A stretch of 64,000 nt of DNA from the NCBI GenBank assembly GCA_013397935.1, contig VZRN01011464.1:2030244-2094243 (forward strand), read 5' to 3'. Shown in pieces: positions 24,401 to 34,360 of the stretch. The translations under genes and the position numbers were made by a program. Every line of letters begins with the position of its first letter. The first letter of the stretch is position 1. This DNA is from Dasyornis broadbenti (taxonomy: Eukaryota > Chordata > Aves > Passeriformes > Dasyornithidae). The notes beneath the pieces are model-generated. The model did no database searches. It worked only from the letters and a program-made list of their open reading frames with translations, and was not told the DNA's origin.

Positions 24401-26542
24401 TTTACATTGCTGGGGCACAGGGTGAGTACTTGTCTTTGCATTGGCATCACCACAGATGCCTCATCCCACTGCTTCACCTGTTGCCCACTGAGCATGGCTG
24501 TGAAGGATCACCCAGTTTTACTTTCCAGTCTCAGACAGCAAACAGATCCGGTTGAGTGGAGGTGTTGTCTCTCCCATGCTGTCCCAAAAGGCTGGGACCA
24601 TGAGTGATGGCTCCTTTTACCTATGGCCATTGCTGTGCTGTACAGCTCTGAGATGCAGGACCCACTATCATGCACCCTGGGCTAGACATTAAATAAGAAA
24701 AGGGGCTCGAATTCCCTCCTGCCTGGCATAAACAGGGAACTACTGATGGGCATTTATTCCATCCTCTTGATATCCGTAAAGAGGAAGCCATCTGCTCTAA
24801 TAAATGAAACAGTGCATTATACCAGCAGCTCCCATGTTCACTCAGTGGGCATGCTCAGGATACACTGTTTCTTCCCTTTTAAGGCCTGCAGGTCACTTTC
24901 TGCTTTGGTTTTATTTCCTCACAGAGGGCCTCCTGGACAAAATGGAGAGAAGTGCATTTTTTGATGAGGAGATTAAGCCATCCATGTTTTTCCTCACCAT
25001 TCATGATGCGGTTTTACACATTTTGCTGAAGAAGGACACAGCCAGCTCCCCCAAATTAAAGCTTGCTGAGGTAACACTACAGTCTTCAACTTTCTTTAAT
25101 TTAGTGCCTTTCCAGTACTGCAGAGCCCTGCTCGGCTATAGCTGTGTGTGCTACACTGTCTCTATTTTCAAAAAGATAGTCATTAAAATTCAGCTGGTCT
25201 CCAATCAAATTGAAGAGTGGCCCCTGGTTCAGGTGTGTGGAATACCACTAGTGAAAGGAGTGAGTAATTCCCACTGGTGGCTGGCCTGACTTCACTTGAA
25301 GTCACCTCCATGGGAAGAACACAGTGTGGGTGAAATCCCAGCCCAATCACCAGCAGCCCTCTGTGGACACCCATCCGGCAGAGACTGCTCCATTCACTGC
25401 AGTGGCTGTTGAAAGGCAGATTTTATGCTGCTTGCATGTAGACTTTCCAGCCCTGTCTACCTTCAAAAAGAGTGCTGAATAGTGTGGACAAACTAGTACT
25501 GCCAGATTTGGTGATGGCCTTTCTGGGAGTGTTCATAAATCAAGAGCAAGAAAGGATTCTACATACATTAAATCTGTTTAAATGTACCAGACTCAGAATG
25601 CTGCTCACCTGGAAACTGTCTAATCCCACTTAGCTGAACTGGTCCAGATCTTCTGCGCTGACCCAGAGGCGTGGTGGGGGTCATAAAGGGCTGACAAGTG
25701 AGACCTTCTTTCCTTCTATGTCAACTTCCCAGGCATGTTCCAGAGTTTTAAAAAGCAAAACCTTTTTTAATGTGAAAAACAAAAAAGAGAAAAAGAGAAG
25801 CAATCCATTTCCTAACCCACAACTTCTTGTGCTTGTTACAGGAGAAGGGTAGAAACAGTGACTGTGCCATCATCCCCAGGAATGGACTACGCAGCCGGGA
25901 CTACACAGTAAGGCTCTGTCTGTGGCCTTTCAGCCACAGAAAACACAGTTCAAAAAGCTGCTTGTGGGAATGGGTAGATCAGATAACAAAAGCTTCTTCA
26001 TCCCTGAGCTCTTGTGTCAGCCCAGGGCAGAAAGCACCCAGACAGCTTATTGATGGGGTTTGACTTACGGCAAAGCCTTACAGGAGTAAGAGGGATGGGG
26101 CTCGGCTCACAAGCCTCGTGGTGTGCACTGAGCAGAGGGAAGGCTGGCAAAGGCTGCCTCGCCAGGTTGCCTCACCTGGTCTCCTCGCCTGTCCACCAGA
26201 GCTCCTCCATGATAAAGTCACTGGTAGAATGCCCCTGTGGCAGAGAAGTCAACATTAGCCCAGTTTATCTAAATGTCTCAGGCAGAAGGGGAGTATGGAG
26301 ACAGAGGTAAGAAAGGGACACATGCAGCCTTTCATCACAGACTTAAAGAGAAGAGTGGTATCCAGCACAGGACAACCCTGTAAGGAGAAAATGTCAGACC
26401 CATCTTCCCACACAAAATGCTTTAGAGGATCAAGTATTTACACATCATTTACCAGATGACACCTATCCTAGCTATTCCTTACAGAATGTGGAATTTATTT
26501 CTTTTTTATTCCCTACAGATTCAAACAGAAACAAAATTTTAG
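12308..26542 (+). CDS. SLC26A3: SLC26A3 (DRA) chloride/bicarbonate exchanger, complete coding region in 20 exons
   Basis: Apical electroneutral Cl-/HCO3- exchanger of gut epithelium, SulP/SLC26 family. Coding exons: 12308-12438, 13263-13402, 13513-13623, 14091-14248, 15014-15178, 15873-16025, 16769-16851, 17676-17823, 17955-18068, 18179-18256, 18639-18734, 19680-19786, 20043-20112, 20201-20293, 21693-21788, 22413-22646, 24367-24421, 24925-25070, 25842-25907, 26519-26542. They sum to 2268 nt, 755 residues (human 764). All junctions are GT-AG and keep one frame. The SulP transmembrane domain covers about residues 70-500, with the anion-site motif PIPIE (Glu283, equivalent to human Glu293). STAS covers about 520-735. 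Candidate N-glycosylation sites NST and NIS lie in the exon-5 loop. The C-terminus is ETKF, as in mammalian DRA, which binds PDZ scaffolds. The start gives MVEPVGNHYVIARPVYSENA, closely matching the mammalian N-terminus. It was separated from SLC26A4 by this N-terminus, the ETKF tail and synteny. Confidence 0.96.
12690..13049 (+). mobile_element. CR1 LINE 3' fragment, sense, in SLC26A3 intron 2
   Basis: Characteristic CR1 3' blocks appear in order: CCTTTCAGTACATAAAGGGA, a TTTAAACTAAAAGAGGATAG block, GGACATAAGGAAGAAATTTT, GAGGGTGGTGAGGCACTGGC, then GTCCTTTCCAACCCAA near the end. The copy is 5'-truncated and retains only the last part of ORF2 and the 3'UTR. A 12-base internal duplication of GGCACTGGCAC is visible near 12860. 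Confidence 0.85.
13050..13165 (-). mobile_element. CR1 LINE 3' fragment, antisense, tail-to-tail with the preceding copy
   Basis: Starts with GAATTTGGGTTGGAAACAAC, the reverse complement of a CR1 tail. It continues with a diverged GTTCAAGTTGTTCAGGGCTG block that also matches antisense CR1. The copy ends about 100 bases before SLC26A3 exon 3. Confidence 0.55.
13263..13402 (+). CDS. SLC26A3: SLC26A3 coding exon 2
   Basis: 140 nt, residues 44-90. Contains WLPAYRFREWVLSDIVSGIN, the SLC26 signature entering the first membrane segment. AG at 13261-13262 and GT at 13403. Confidence 0.96.
13513..13623 (+). CDS. SLC26A3: SLC26A3 coding exon 3
   Basis: 111 nt, residues 91-127. Carries GLAFALLVNVPPGYGLYAAF and ends with GTSRHISVG, the conserved sulfate-transporter signature. 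Intron phases are 1 on both sides, as in the paralogue exon at 62557-62667. Confidence 0.96.
13740..14075 (+). mobile_element. Candidate solo LTR (old endogenous retrovirus) in the intron before exon 5
   Basis: A 336-base segment starts TGTTACC and ends TTGTTACA, the TG...CA ends expected of an LTR. It holds an AATAAA at 14019-14024, about 50 bases before its end, followed by a short T-rich stretch as in R-U5. No clear target-site duplication is seen: the flanks share only CCT. No internal retroviral genes lie beside it. This could equally be unrelated intron sequence with chance LTR-like ends. Confidence 0.35.
14091..14248 (+). CDS. SLC26A3: SLC26A3 coding exon 4 (human exon 5)
   Basis: 158 nt, residues 128-180. 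Begins GPFPVLSLMVGGVVTRLVPD, carries the extracellular-loop N-glycosylation sequons NST and NIS, and ends FLSGVVQ. This is the most length-variable exon between the two SLC26 paralogues here (158 against 191). Confidence 0.95.
15014..15178 (+). CDS. SLC26A3: SLC26A3 coding exon 5
   Basis: 165 nt, residues 181-235. Membrane segments with LISGFTTAAAVHVVVSQLKF, a strongly conserved SLC26 block. Phase 0 at both ends; donor GTAAGT at 15179. Confidence 0.96.
15873..16025 (+). CDS. SLC26A3: SLC26A3 coding exon 6 (anion-site motif)
   Basis: 153 nt, residues 236-286. Ends with PTPIPIELVV, so the glutamate needed for coupled exchange in the family is present (Glu283). Also carries the conserved NIADLVTS and VKEMNDRYK blocks. 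Confidence 0.96.
16769..16851 (+). CDS. SLC26A3: SLC26A3 coding exon 7
   Basis: 83 nt, residues 287-313. Encodes TVLAALISHFVNFEEKFNVA and leaves a GG split codon that is completed in the next exon. Confidence 0.95.
17676..17823 (+). CDS. SLC26A3: SLC26A3 coding exon 8
   Basis: 148 nt, residues 314-363. Reads FQAPVAPDVGILQNCIGDGF early and ends HDYPIDGNQ, both typical of DRA. Confidence 0.96.
17955..18068 (+). CDS. SLC26A3: SLC26A3 coding exon 9
   Basis: 114 nt, residues 364-401. Contains the SulP core motif region ASSTALSRSGVQESTGGKTQ, nearly invariant in SLC26 transporters. Confidence 0.97.
18179..18256 (+). CDS. SLC26A3: SLC26A3 coding exon 10
   Basis: 78 nt, residues 402-427. A membrane segment reading IAGIISSVIVLVVILAIGFL and ending PLQK. 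Confidence 0.96.
18639..18734 (+). CDS. SLC26A3: SLC26A3 coding exon 11
   Basis: 96 nt, residues 428-459. Encodes SVLASLALGNLKGMLMQFKE and ends WRKDKYDC, as in mammalian DRA. Confidence 0.97.
19180..19350 (+). mobile_element. MIR-like SINE remnant in a SLC26A3 intron
   Basis: Contains CCTCAGTTTCCCAGCTATTA, then AATGCTTTGAGCTCTCTGGC, with the spacing of a MIR-type 3' half (cctcagtttcc...aaatggg... and a later gctttgag block). It is heavily diverged, so the limits are approximate. Confidence 0.4.
19680..19786 (+). CDS. SLC26A3: SLC26A3 coding exon 12
   Basis: 107 nt, residues 460-494. A membrane exon reading VIWVVTFLAAVILGLDIGLA. Ends in phase 2 within codon 495. Confidence 0.96.
20043..20112 (+). 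CDS. SLC26A3: SLC26A3 coding exon 13
   Basis: 70 nt, residues 495-518. Reads SCTVLANVGRSNIYRNRKDY, linking the membrane domain to STAS. Confidence 0.96.
20201..20293 (+). CDS. SLC26A3: SLC26A3 coding exon 14 (STAS start)
   Basis: 93 nt, residues 519-549. Reads IYEPEGVKIFRCSSPIFFAN, the first beta strand of the STAS domain. Confidence 0.97.
21693..21788 (+). CDS. SLC26A3: SLC26A3 coding exon 15
   Basis: 96 nt, residues 550-581. A basic helical stretch containing RVLRKRNKALRKIRKMLKKG, within the STAS variable region. Confidence 0.97.
22413..22646 (+). CDS. SLC26A3: SLC26A3 coding exon 16 (human exon 17, STAS)
   Basis: 234 nt, residues 582-659. Holds the acidic linker SDEELDNNEIEELDQP and the STAS core VNIHSIILDFSSVSFLDFSA. 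The frame stays open past the donor at 22647 into the intron and a CR1 element (see findings). Confidence 0.96.
22717..23590 (+). mobile_element. CR1 LINE 3' fragment, sense, with residual ORF2 coding
   Basis: The longest CR1 copy here. The 5' part still reads as the end of the CR1 reverse-transcriptase ORF2: LNFMKFNKAKCKVLHV, then HLEYCVYLWGPQCRRDMDIL, then RIRGLEHLSYKERLRELELF, with a stop at 23235-23237. The 3'UTR follows with AGGGTGGTGAAATACTGGAA and ends in ATTCTATGATTCTATTCTGT. It is 5'-truncated, lies in the same direction as SLC26A3, and starts about 70 bases after the exon 17 donor. Confidence 0.92.
24367..24421 (+). CDS. SLC26A3: SLC26A3 coding exon 17
   Basis: 55 nt, residues 660-677. 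STAS segment TLKEFVRLDIDIYIAGAQ. Confidence 0.95.
24925..25070 (+). CDS. SLC26A3: SLC26A3 coding exon 18
   Basis: 146 nt, residues 678-726. STAS end with MERSAFFDEEIKPSMFFLTI, then HDAVLHILLKKD. Confidence 0.96.
25842..25907 (+). CDS. SLC26A3: SLC26A3 coding exon 19
   Basis: 66 nt, residues 727-748. A poorly conserved tail linker (EKGRNSDCAIIPRNGLRSRD) that keeps the mammalian GLR-R-Y spacing and the exon phase. Confidence 0.88.
26519..26542 (+). CDS. SLC26A3: SLC26A3 last coding exon, PDZ ligand
   Basis: 24 nt encoding IQTETKF and TAG. The last four residues ETKF are the PDZ-binding tail known in mammalian DRA. Acceptor CCCTACAG at 26511-26518. Confidence 0.93.
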   Translation: MQTETKF

Positions 26543-26940
26543 ACTTAAGTCCCTAAGTATAATATCTTCCAGCAACACAATGTCACAGAAGATGAATGTG
26601 GACGCTGTGATGAGTATGAAGACAAAAGGATACTTTAAAATACCTTAAGAAGGATTTACTACATAGGGTTATGTTCCAGGTTTTAGAATGGGCTTGTTAG
26701 CCTTTATGTTTCTCTTTATATATAAATGTATTTATGTATATATATGGAAGCTAAAATCACACAGATTTTCTTATTTCATACCACAGTTTGTAAACAATCT
26801 GTACAGTTACTTGAGAATCTATAAATTTGAAATCTTGTACAACACAGAATAATAGTTAGGGCTGATATTTTAACTTCAGCATGTATATAACTTGTATAAA
26901 GTTTTCTTGATGGTTTGTAAGATATTTAGTAGACTGAGTT

Positions 26941-26946
26941 ATTAAA
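26941..26946 (+). terminator. SLC26A3: Candidate SLC26A3 polyadenylation signal (ATTAAA)
   Basis: ATTAAA lies about 400 bases past the stop codon, after an AT-rich 3'UTR-like stretch, and is followed by a T/G-containing segment. No canonical AATAAA is closer to the stop. This is the most likely 3' end by eye only. Confidence 0.45.
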
Positions 26947-27364
26947 CTTGCTCTCAGCTTACTACCACAGCATGTGCCCAGTGTACATGGTGACTAATGT
27001 ATCTAATTATGAAGATTGTTCAAGAAAGACATAGGCTTTTCAGACCAAAACATAATTCACTGATTTGGGCTGGGCTTGTGCAAAGTGCACAATAGAGGAT
27101 ACATTTATAGTGAACCATTAGGTAATGGTTTCAGTGACTCTGTATGGCTGCATTTGTCTATGCACCACCAGAGTAGCTCATGGTCAATGAGATCCAGCCT
27201 CTAAACAGGCACATTGGCCCCTAAACTCGGCCAGAGGAGCTGTGGGTGTGGAGCTGCCAGGTGAGCAGGCTGAATTGCCTGGATCTATGGACAGATGGGC
27301 AGAGGGCTTCAGCTTAAAAAGTCTACTCTGATACTCGGCACAACCCAGTCTGCACAAGTCCTGT

Positions 27365-27838
27365 CAATTAACCCCTGCTGGAAGCCCAAAGGACGGCAAT
27401 GAGGATGGTGAAGGGTCTGGAGGGGACGCCATATGAGGAGTGGCTGAGGGCTCTTGGCCTGTTCAGCCTGGAGGAGACTTAGGGGAGACCTCATTGCAGT
27501 TACAACTTCCTCTTGAAGGAAGTGGAGGGGCACACATGGATCTCTTCTCTGTGGTGCCCAGTGACAGAACTCGAGGGTATGGCCTGAAGTTGTGTCAGGA
27601 GAGGTTTAGGTTGGATACTAGAAAAAGGGTTTTTTCCCCAGAGGGTAGTTGGCCCTGGAACAGGCTCCCCAGGGAAGTGGTCACAGCACCAGCCTGACAA
27701 AGTTCTAGAAGCATTTGGACAATGCTCTTGGGCACGTGGGGTGACTCTCAGGGATGGTGCTGTGCAGGCCAGGAGTTGGACTTGATGATCCTGGTAGGCT
27801 CCTTCCAACTCAGCATATTCTGTGATTTTGTGATATTA
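27365..27838 (+). mobile_element. CR1 LINE 3' fragment, sense, downstream of SLC26A3
   Basis: Reads through CR1 blocks GGCCTGTTCAGCCTGGAGGA, GTGGTGCCCAGTGACAGAAC, GAACAGGCTCCCCAGGGAAG and GGTAGGCTCCTTCCAACTCA, ending ATTCTGTGATTTTGTGATAT. It is 5'-truncated. The sequence suggests a different CR1 subfamily from the intron-17 copy, with a tail of the type ending TTCTGTGAT. Confidence 0.9.
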
Positions 27839-30800
27839 ATGCCACTGTGCAATGCGCAGGGGAGATTTCACTCTAAATACTCTGAACTTCAGGACTGAGC
27901 TCTCCAGTTCAAGAAAAATGAATTCAAACTGCAGTTAATGAAGAAAATTGCTATGACGATCCTTGTAAAATGGAGAGCCTGTATCTAAGGACTGGCAAAA
28001 GGAGAAACAGACACAGGGATTGAACCTAGGAGAGAGGAAAAGTTATGCAAGATAAAAAAATAATATTGTTTTGTAAGGGAAAAAACTGAACTGGCCAAAC
28101 TTAAACATGAGCAAGATATTAGAAGAGGGTTCCTCATTTTTACAACGGTGAGATCCTTTCCAGGTAGAACAAGAGGAGCAAAAAAAACTAAACTACTTTT
28201 AAGATGAGGCTTAAACATGTTTATGAAAATCATGACACCACATCACACCAGTGTAATCTGAACTGTCTGACTCAAGCTATTCTTTTCAGTCCTGTGCTCA
28301 CATGCACCTATACAGACCCAGGTAAACATCCCTATCAAAAGCAATATATGAAGTGCACGATGTGGTGGAATACCACATCCGACACTTCAAAACTACATGG
28401 GATTCTTTGACAAGCTTCAGGTTAAGAAAAGATACTCTTTTCTAAATTGCACGTCTCAGAACAATTCATTTCAATACTAATGACTCTTCTGACACAGCAC
28501 AGTACCACAGAGGATAAATCCCCCTTCCAAAACTATTCACCATTCCTTAAATGGACATGGTACATAGACAGCCTTGGCCAGAGAGCTTTGCACTCCCATG
28601 TCACACATCCCTACCAGCTACTTGCCATGTTCTTAAATCACCCTACTCCTTATTTTTCAATGTTGACACCAGCAGCAATTATATTTCTGACGCTTTATGA
28701 GATTTTCTCTCCAGGTACTGGTTATTTCTGTAACTCTGTTATTCCAATAATAACATTTTCTGGGCACCTTACCCCCATACAGATTATATCACAGACTTCT
28801 TGTTGCGGGATACTGTGGTGATGCAGATTTACAGATTTATTTTTGAGACAGGGACCTTCAGAAACCTGGCTATTTAGGTTTCTAAACATCCTGCATTGGG
28901 TGCTGTTGCTGCTCAGTTAGAATACTACTATATACTGTTTTTTAGTATTTTACTCAAGAATGAAGCAAAAAGGCAAATTCCATACCTGCTTTCTTTTTGG
29001 AGAGCTGACAGGTATTGCATTAATTCATCATCACATATCCTGAGCCTCTCTCTCCTCAGCACAGTGCAGATGCTTTGTAACTAAATAACAGGCATTTTAC
29101 AGCCAGCAAGAGGGATGGAAAATAGAGAAGCCAAAGAGCCCGTGACGCTCAAGCCTACTCTCAGGTCTGCTTATCACTTTGTGGTGCAGAAGAGATTGCC
29201 TGTGTGAAATATAGAAACAAAAAATTAAAAGTGTCAAGGTCTTGACAATTAAAACATTAAAATTCAAGGTCTTAGGCTCAATGGAGAGAGGATGTTATAA
29301 CATGCAAACCTATATTTTTTTCAATCTCAAACTGAGCTACTATTAAGGAAGACATATCCTTAAGCACTTTACTGAAATGTTACTCATAGTTCTCTATTCC
29401 TCATCCCTGTGCTGAATGTGAATTTATTTTCTCACTCTTCATGCATCTGCTCCCTTCTGCTTCCTAAGAAGATGCCTGAAAGTCTGCCTGAGCCAGAAAT
29501 GGCAAAGAACAAGTTGAGGAACAATCATCAGCACTTATGTGATTTTATTTAGTGGAGGAAGTAATTCACCATAAATAGTCTTGGAGGCGTGTTCAAGCAC
29601 TGGTTTTCACAAGTAAAACTGAAGAAAACTCTTGATGACTGACATATTTACATCTATTTAGAGTTATTAATTTAGCTTTTTAAGCAGTTACGCTGAAGCT
29701 CTTTTGTGAAACATTACTACATAAAAATGGAAACATTCCTGCCCACTTGCAGACATTAACACTCTTCCCATTACCAGAAGTGTATTACAATGAGTCCTAC
29801 TGGCACTCGAGAATCACTTGAATTGTATTATCAAAATTACTCACTAAAGTTTCATAATGACTGAGCTAATTTACCAGCTTCCTGCTGCTATTACACCCAC
29901 AGGTTTCTGGATGTATGCTGCATTTTTAAATATTTTAATCTCTTGTGCTTGTGAACTGAGTCTAAACTGAAAATAAAATTGAAAAAAAAACACCAACAAA
30001 TTAATGTCTCATACTTAAGAGAATAAGGAGATCCCATTCAAAGTAGGAAAACTTTCTAAAGCTGATGTCTCATGACTAAGTCAAGACTAAAAGGGGATTT
30101 AAACTTCACTATTTTCACCCACACTGCCCAAACAAATGCAGCCAGTTCAGTTTACAAAATGGTCAGTGTGAATCACTAGTGTGAGTATAAAATACTGAAC
30201 CCTGTCCAAAAGCTCACAATTGTAAAGGCACAATTACTATATCAAGATTATTTAAGAAGTGCTAAGAATTGCTAAAACAAAATAAATACAAAGGGAAACA
30301 CGACTTGTATAATACTGATATTTACTTTAGAAATGTAAACAGGGTGAAAATGAATCCAAACCTTGCACGTTTCTCTGCTGCATTGGCCTCTGTGTTATGT
30401 ATACGAGAAGTTCAAACCTATTTCCCATACATTCAATATTCTGTTGCAGCTCCAATCCACTGTGCTCTTCCAGTTTCCCAGGCTTGACAGGACCTTCTGC
30501 TGTGAACCTGTGCCTGCTTTTGCCAGCAGCCCAGCAATGCACACAGAGAGAAACAACTCAAAATCAGACAAGTTTTACAGAGCAGAAAACAATTTAAGAA
30601 GAGAGAGGTGTGTTCAGACTTGATCCACGGGGAAAGCATATCCACAAATGGTTTTGAAAACACCTGACTTCCACCAAAAGGGAAGACAGATATTCTCCCT
30701 CACTATGTGTGCAAATTCTAAAGTGGAGTTAGTTAATAGTGGAGTTACTTTCACTTCAGTTTTTAACAAACAGATTTTGACAGTCCTTGAGAGCAGGAAG

Positions 30801-33350
30801 CAAAAAGAAGTGGAAAATCCATCCTTGCAGTAAGGTATTATAATTTTCTTGGATCAGATTTTTAAAAAATTATCCACATTTTAAATTTTTCTTTTAAAAA
30901 GGCATGAAAAATATCACTTCTCACATGTAGGTAACCAATCTTTATGTTAATAGTATTAAAAACCCCTACCACAAACAGAAGTATAGTTCACGCAATTGGT
31001 CGCCTGGTTGTAAAGTATGCATGGCTGCAAGCAACCCTTTAGGCAAAGTTAGAGATGGAATCAAGGATAAAGTGTAAGGAGACAAGCATCTGAAGCACAG
31101 ATGTTTTCAGGCCATCTGCTAGTGTCCTTTCATTAATTCCGTCGTGAACACAAACCATCATCACACTCTTTTTCATTCCTTATGTGACATTGTTAGAGGA
31201 ACCTACAATGGCTGACAGATTTAAATGTCAGAGTTCTCTTCAAAATCTGAGACCTGCTTGGCAATGCCTCAGGAAGGAGATCATTGCCACAGATAGGGGT
31301 ATTTATTCAAAATAAATGTAATTAATTCAATTCAGATATTTGTCTTTACAGTAAGACTTCAGAAGGAATCCAAAGAAATCACAAGTACATCTCACTATTT
31401 CTAACATGGTCAATTACACAATTAAATACAATACACGAATTTTGTAACCTCTCAATAAAATGACCAGATATTTAGAAAAAAAGCCAACTCAACCAACAAA
31501 TCAAGGAAAAAAACCACCCTAAAACATACACTAAACCCTTAAACAAATCAAAAAGACAGTTAACACAAGGTTTCAAACAATGGAGGCATTTTTAAACTTT
31601 GTAAATATGAAAATATCAACAGTGCCCTTAGTCACATAGGTGTCCTTAGTTACATATATTATACTCCAGATTTAATAATTTAAAAATTATATTTAGGTAT
31701 TACTCTTACAAGATGACACAGAAATTTGAACCAAGTCCTGCTTACATAGGATGATTTTTGAGTTAAGTTCTCTGTCACAGGCTTTTAGTCCATAGTCACT
31801 AAACAACTCCAGGGATCCACAGATTTTTTGGGTAATACATCATTGTCCGTATGACATATGTCACCTTTCTCTCAAATATAGAGAAAAAATTTCTCACACA
31901 TTCTCTACTGATGATAGAGATACATTCATCTTTTGTGCTTTTGATAGAGCAAAAACTACTGTTTCCCCTTAATCAATTCACCTGCCACAGCATTTTCAGA
32001 AAAGCACTTCACCAGTAACTTCAAGAACAGCTTTGGACACAGAAGTATTTTGAACTCTTCATGTGGGTCAAGAGATGGGAGAATATGTAACAAAAATATG
32101 CAACCTGACTTACTTCAAAAACCCAGCACGACAGAGAGTTGCTTTATTTCCTCGTCACCTGTGACTAACAGGCAGCAGCTCATTCCACAATGTCCAATTC
32201 TCCCAAACAGAGAGCACTGGTGAGGTAGATTCATGGCCTTCCCTCGGGAAGCCGCGCATGTCCAAGCACAGCGAGCTGGCACCTGGAGCCCTCCGAGAGT
32301 CCCTGTAACACAAGTGTGTCAGGCCTGAGCTTGGCTTGGAAGCATCAAAGAGCATGAATCAGACATGCAGATTTCCTCACAGACGAAGTTCTATGCTGTA
32401 ACATGAAAGTGCCTCCTCCCAGTCAACTTCACAGTGACAGAAGGGGGCCTTAAAAGTTCCTCATGTGTTTGTTAATTACTGAAAGAATGCTTGCTGGCAG
32501 AGACATTTTTGCCTTCACATGTATAGAAACAGCAAATTTTCAACCAACTCGTTTCATAGCACACTATTACAATCAGCCTCTTTTTCTTCACCACTGTATT
32601 TTATTTAAAATTACTTAGTTTTCAGAGCAACCAAACCAAATAACTCTCTCGTAGAAAGAAATATGTTACAGCTAAGCAGATTTTCAAGCACTTGACACTT
32701 ACTGGCCATTTGTATACCCCTGAATTTATTTGTATCACACCTCTATATTTGAAAGGCAGTCTAAAATATTTGGCCATGGTCACAAGGGAATCAATGGCAG
32801 TCAAGAACAGAGTAAATCTAAAGAACTAATTAAAAATATGAAGTTTAGACATAAAAATACAAAATCTGAAATGTTGCACTGCCACAGCTTTATAATAAAT
32901 GTAATGCTTACAATTCAGGAAAAGAACGTTTACAAAATAAGAAGTAACACTGAGGCTTTAAGGTGGCTCAGATTATTTGAAAACAGTAGGAAACTACAAA
33001 TTTTAGAAAAAACCCAAAGGACTTCCATCTGAAAGCATCACTGCCAGAAATGTGGTATTTGGAAAAAACAATGGTTCAGTGCAAATACTGATCAGAAATG
33101 CAAAGATAAACGCTCCAACCAACAGACAGTACTGTCTTGTTAGTGTCTGCTTCTGCTACCAGCTGCACTAAAAAGGAACTTTCTCATTTTATATCATATT
33201 TCTGTTTCAAAGTATTCTTATAAAACATAAATTTTGGACTAAAACAGACCTAAAAGCCTGCTTATATTGCTACTTTTTGAGAAAAGCAAAACACCTAACC
33301 TAAGTCTGTTCAGTTAAACCTGTATCACAAAATCAAAACAGATAAATAAG
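27839..33350. other. Intergenic DNA between the convergent SLC26A3 and CBLL1 3' ends
   Basis: AT-rich sequence in which I recognise no gene or repeat. The open frames (all under about 125 codons) have no family resemblance. The right part may include distal CBLL1 3'UTR: TTTATT (AATAAA on the minus strand) occurs several times, for example at 33360-33365 and near 32600 and 32145, so the true CBLL1 end could lie at any of these. Confidence 0.5.
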
Positions 33351-33359
33351 GTGTACTTT

Positions 33360-33365
33360 TTTATT
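33360..33365 (-). terminator. CBLL1: Candidate CBLL1 polyadenylation signal (AATAAA, minus strand)
   Basis: The nearest minus-strand AATAAA that I see, about 1 kb past the CBLL1 stop. Other copies further left could serve longer 3'UTRs. Confidence 0.3.
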
Positions 33366-34360
33366 TAACTACACATGGGATTTCAGACCACTTCTTTCAT
33401 ATTATTCAAATGGGAAGTTTTCCTACTGTACACATTATATAAAGTGAGCGAAGCAAATAAAACTTCCCTACGTAAAAGAAGCTGCTTTTCACAGACATCG
33501 CAAGCCAGTTCACAGCCACTTCCACACAAACACAGCCATAGGTAAACACAGTAATTTGAATTCAACTCCAGTGAGTAGCTTACACGTAAACAGAACCTTC
33601 TGAATCAAAACTAGCTTTAAAACAAACTCCAAAAACCCTAACAAAAACAAACAAAAAACCCCACATTACATTGTTTCATGTCATGGCAAAGCTGTATCTT
33701 TGATAAGATTCATCTTGCTGCATAAAGAAAAAAACAGAAAAACTGGAATGTGATAAATGCAGAATTCTGCATGTCTGATTTCTAGTGCTAAGAATTCATT
33801 ACAGCCTGAAATCATTATGAGTAATGGTAAATGGCAATAAGAGAAATATTAAAGTTCCTTTAATATTTCACTACATTGCCATTTAGAAGGTATTAGTGTT
33901 GAAATGGTGTCCCGGAACTATGTGTGTGTTAACTTCATATAAAAACTCACCACATTTACAACCATGTTTCAATTTAATTATTGTACACAGGTTAACAAAA
34001 ACACTGGATTTAACAAAAACAATATTCAGAATGGTACAACACATGTTCATTTTCTCCAGGAAATAATATTACAAGTGATCATCTTAGGACAATTTAGCCA
34101 CACTAGCAACAGAAGTTCTGTTAAAATGCAACTGTGGTCTACTAAGCCACTTATTTTAGCACTACAGAGTATTTGAAGTTAAGAGTCCTACGGCCAAGGC
34201 TTAAAAATCATTTAAGAGTCAAACCTCAAAATGTCTTACAGTCAAAATGACAGTATTTTTAAAAAAACACAACAAAATAACCCAAAACCAATTAATTAAA
34301 AGGCTGCTGTATTTAGTTTTATCCTCTTCATGGCATCCTCTACTCATATAGTTGCTTGTA

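Noticed and set aside
28447..28821. 124-codon plus-strand frame between SLC26A3 and CBLL1
   Set aside because: No similarity recognised, no upstream exon or promoter; length is within chance expectation for this much sequence.
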